Part shown: positions 62,835 to 64,000 of the stretch, one piece after another
Layout of the letters: every line of letters starts with the position of its first letter
How positions within the stretch are numbered: position 1 is the first letter of the stretch
DNA from: Akkermansia massiliensis
Lineage (GTDB): Bacteria; Verrucomicrobiota; Verrucomicrobiia; Verrucomicrobiales; Akkermansiaceae
DNA length: 64,000 bases
Assembly: GCF_018847375.1 (NCBI RefSeq)
Contig: NZ_CP072036.1
Location: 2,604,001 to 2,668,000 of the forward strand
Direction of reading: 5' to 3'
Made by a program: the position numbers and the translations under genes
Notes under the pieces: generated by a model
What the model was told of the DNA's origin: nothing
The model's input: the letters and a program-made list of their open reading frames with translations, nothing else
The model's database searches: none

Positions 62835-63737
62835 TCAAAGGGATAGATGAAAAATCCTCCGTTCCGCACAGGTGCCTGCGGGCACGCGGGCGCCGGGCCA
62901 GACGACGCACTCCCTGAGGCGGCAGCCTTCCTCCACGACGGCGCGGGGGCCGATTACGCTGGCAGCGTCCACGGAGGCTCCGGAAGACACTTCCGCCCCG
63001 GGATGGATGCGCGGAGCAGGGGAGGGAAAGTCCAGATGGGCCTGGATATAGGCCTCCGGCGTGCCCATGTCCATCCACAGGCCATCGTCCGCCAGCACGC
63101 CGCGCAGGCGCCCCTGCCGGATGTAATCCAGAAACACCGGGATGATGGAAACGATCTCGCGGGGAGGGATGCGGCCGAACACCTCCGGCTCCATGCAATA
63201 GGCTCCGGTAAACTGGCAGGCGCCCGGATCGCGCCCCAGGGCGTGCCGCATGTCCGTCACCTGGCCGGAGGAAAAATCAAAACCAACGTTCCTCTTGTCC
63301 CCGGAGGTCCGCAGGGCCAGCGTCACGGCGGGGCGGTGCCTGACATGGTCCTCCATCACCCGGCGCAGGTCGAAGGTGGCTGCCATGTCCCCGTTAATCA
63401 CCAGCAGGGGTTCTTCCGCGGAGGCCAGGGGTTCGATCTTCTTCACCCCGCCTCCGGAATCCAGCAGCACGGGTTCATGGCTGAAATGGACGGGGCAGCC
63501 GTTCCAGGAGCGTTCCGGGAACGCCTGGTCCCAGGCTTCCGCCAGATGGTGGGTATTGATGATGAACTCCCGGATGCCGCAGTCGTAGCAGCGGCGCATG
63601 GAATGCAGCACGAGAGGCTCATGGAAAAAGGGAATCAGCGGCTTGGGCAGCACGTGGGTAAGGGGCCGCAGGCGGGTGCCCAGCCCGGCGCCGAGGATGA
63701 ATGCGCGGGAAATGCCGGGACCTGCTGTGATGTGCAT
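62835..63737 (-). CDS. Sugar-1-phosphate nucleotidyltransferase
   Basis: 300 residues. The signature FILGAGLGTRLRPLTHVLPKPLIPF is split here into its GAGLGTRLRPLT and PKPLIPF parts, followed by VINGDMAATFD with the metal Asp, and GLWMDMGTPEAYIQAH. The C-terminus (about 240-300) has hexapeptide-like repeats. It resembles mannose-1-phosphate guanylyltransferases and the MurU-type MurNAc-1-phosphate uridylyltransferases; the sugar cannot be decided. A role in cell-wall recycling or surface polysaccharide synthesis is likely. Confidence 0.85.
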   Translation of the reverse strand: MHITAGPGISRAFILGAGLGTRLRPLTHVLPKPLIPFFHEPLVLHSMRRCYDCGIREFIINTHHLAEAWDQAFPERSWNGCPVHFSHEPVLLDSGGGVKKIEPLASAEEPLLVINGDMAATFDLRRVMEDHVRHRPAVTLALRTSGDKRNVGFDFSSGQVTDMRHALGRDPGACQFTGAYCMEPEVFGRIPPREIVSIIPVFLDYIRQGRLRGVLADDGLWMDMGTPEAYIQAHLDFPSPAPRIHPGAEVSSGASVDAASVIGPRAVVEEGCRLRECVVWPGARVPAGTCAERRIFHLSL

Positions 63738-63893
63738 GCAACATGACTAACGGGAGAAAGGCGTTTTTTCAAGCGCCCTTTCTCCGCTCCCTCTCCGGAT
63801 GACACGCCGGAATGCCCTCCTTTCCCTGAATTTACAGGAAAATCCGTGATTTCGTGCTTTCCAAACGGGAGCTCATTCACTAGCATTCCCCGC

Positions 63894-64000
63894 ATGGCAT
63901 GTGGAAACCAAAGAACTGTCGGCTCTCCGGCCTCTCTGGCCGGTACCTCTTTGCATACGGGACAGCCCGTTACCCTGACCCTGAAGCCGGCCCCCGCCGA
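63894..64000 (+). CDS. lpxC: UDP-3-O-acyl-GlcNAc deacetylase, N-terminal end (partial)
   Basis: The frame starts at ATG 63894 and runs off the window. The visible 35 residues contain QRTVGSPASLAGTSLHTGQP followed by a VTLTLKPAP strand, the conserved beginning of LpxC (the S-LxGxxLHTG pattern). LpxC commits UDP-sugar to lipid A synthesis. In several Verrucomicrobia- and Bacteroidetes-like genomes it is fused to FabZ; that part lies outside the window. Short, but the pattern is specific. Confidence 0.82.
   Translation, partial: MACGNQRTVGSPASLAGTSLHTGQPVTLTLKPAPA

Noticed and set aside
1..64000. CRISPR array or intact insertion sequence
   Set aside because: No regularly spaced direct repeats, and no transposase, integrase or recombinase gene was found.

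Overview
The window comes from a moderately GC-rich, Gram-negative member of the Verrucomicrobiota and most resembles the mucin-degrading genus Akkermansia. The reasons are three secreted proteins ending in PEP-CTERM sorting signals, a chlamydial-Pmp-like repeat protein (a PVC-superphylum trait), an apolipoprotein N-acyltransferase and the start of lpxC (an outer membrane with lipid A), and genes for host glycans: sialic acid lyase, N-acylglucosamine 2-epimerase, GH18, GH20, a GH36-like enzyme and a sulfatase. The species call is inference from gene content.

Layout. 1-11 kb: the tail of an unknown gene, then a minus-strand amino-acid block read metH, yjjP-yjjB (a split ThrE-type exporter), tRNA-Gln, hom, lysC; next a 1.5-kb stretch without genes that holds a 21-bp inverted repeat pair; then small secreted or membrane genes with a PA14 protein. 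11.7-14.6 kb: tRNA-Ala followed by an AT-richer, decayed island (HExxH protein, frameshifted ORF, pyrimidine-dimer glycosylase, and an SGNH hydrolase broken by two amber codons). 14.8-24.5 kb: a membrane/kinase fusion, ybaK, a three-gene plus-strand run, an Old Yellow Enzyme homologue, the pabA/pabB-pabC folate genes and a GmrSD-like restriction gene. 24.8-32.8 kb: nanA plus epimerase, then GH18, the Pmp-like giant and a LamG-like PEP-CTERM protein. 33-51 kb: mostly housekeeping (TPR/coiled-coil protein, pepT, purB, YbjN-like, an HlyD-like adaptor, GH36-like, polA, hpt). 51-54 kb: a broken GyrI-like gene, two GNAT acetyltransferases and an acyltransferase. 54-59 kb: sulfatase, GH20 and a PEP-CTERM protein. 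59-64 kb: DUF721 protein, ferredoxin, lnt, phosphodiester glycosidase, sugar nucleotidyltransferase and the start of lpxC.

The most interesting signal is a set of three inverted-repeat pairs, at 9978-10283, 32821-32983 and 59064-59251. Each repeat contains GGATT-NNN-AATCC or a close variant. The three central bases differ between loci but match, inverted, within a locus. In each locus one end of the enclosed segment carries a TTGAC(A/C/T) -35-like hexamer, and only the opposite outside flank carries a -10-like hexamer at 16-17 bp spacing. As assembled, the two halves are apart in all three; inversion would join them. Two of the predicted promoters would drive PEP-CTERM/glycan-degradation gene runs. 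I read these as split-promoter phase-variation switches, all in the predicted OFF state here. No recombinase is encoded in the window.
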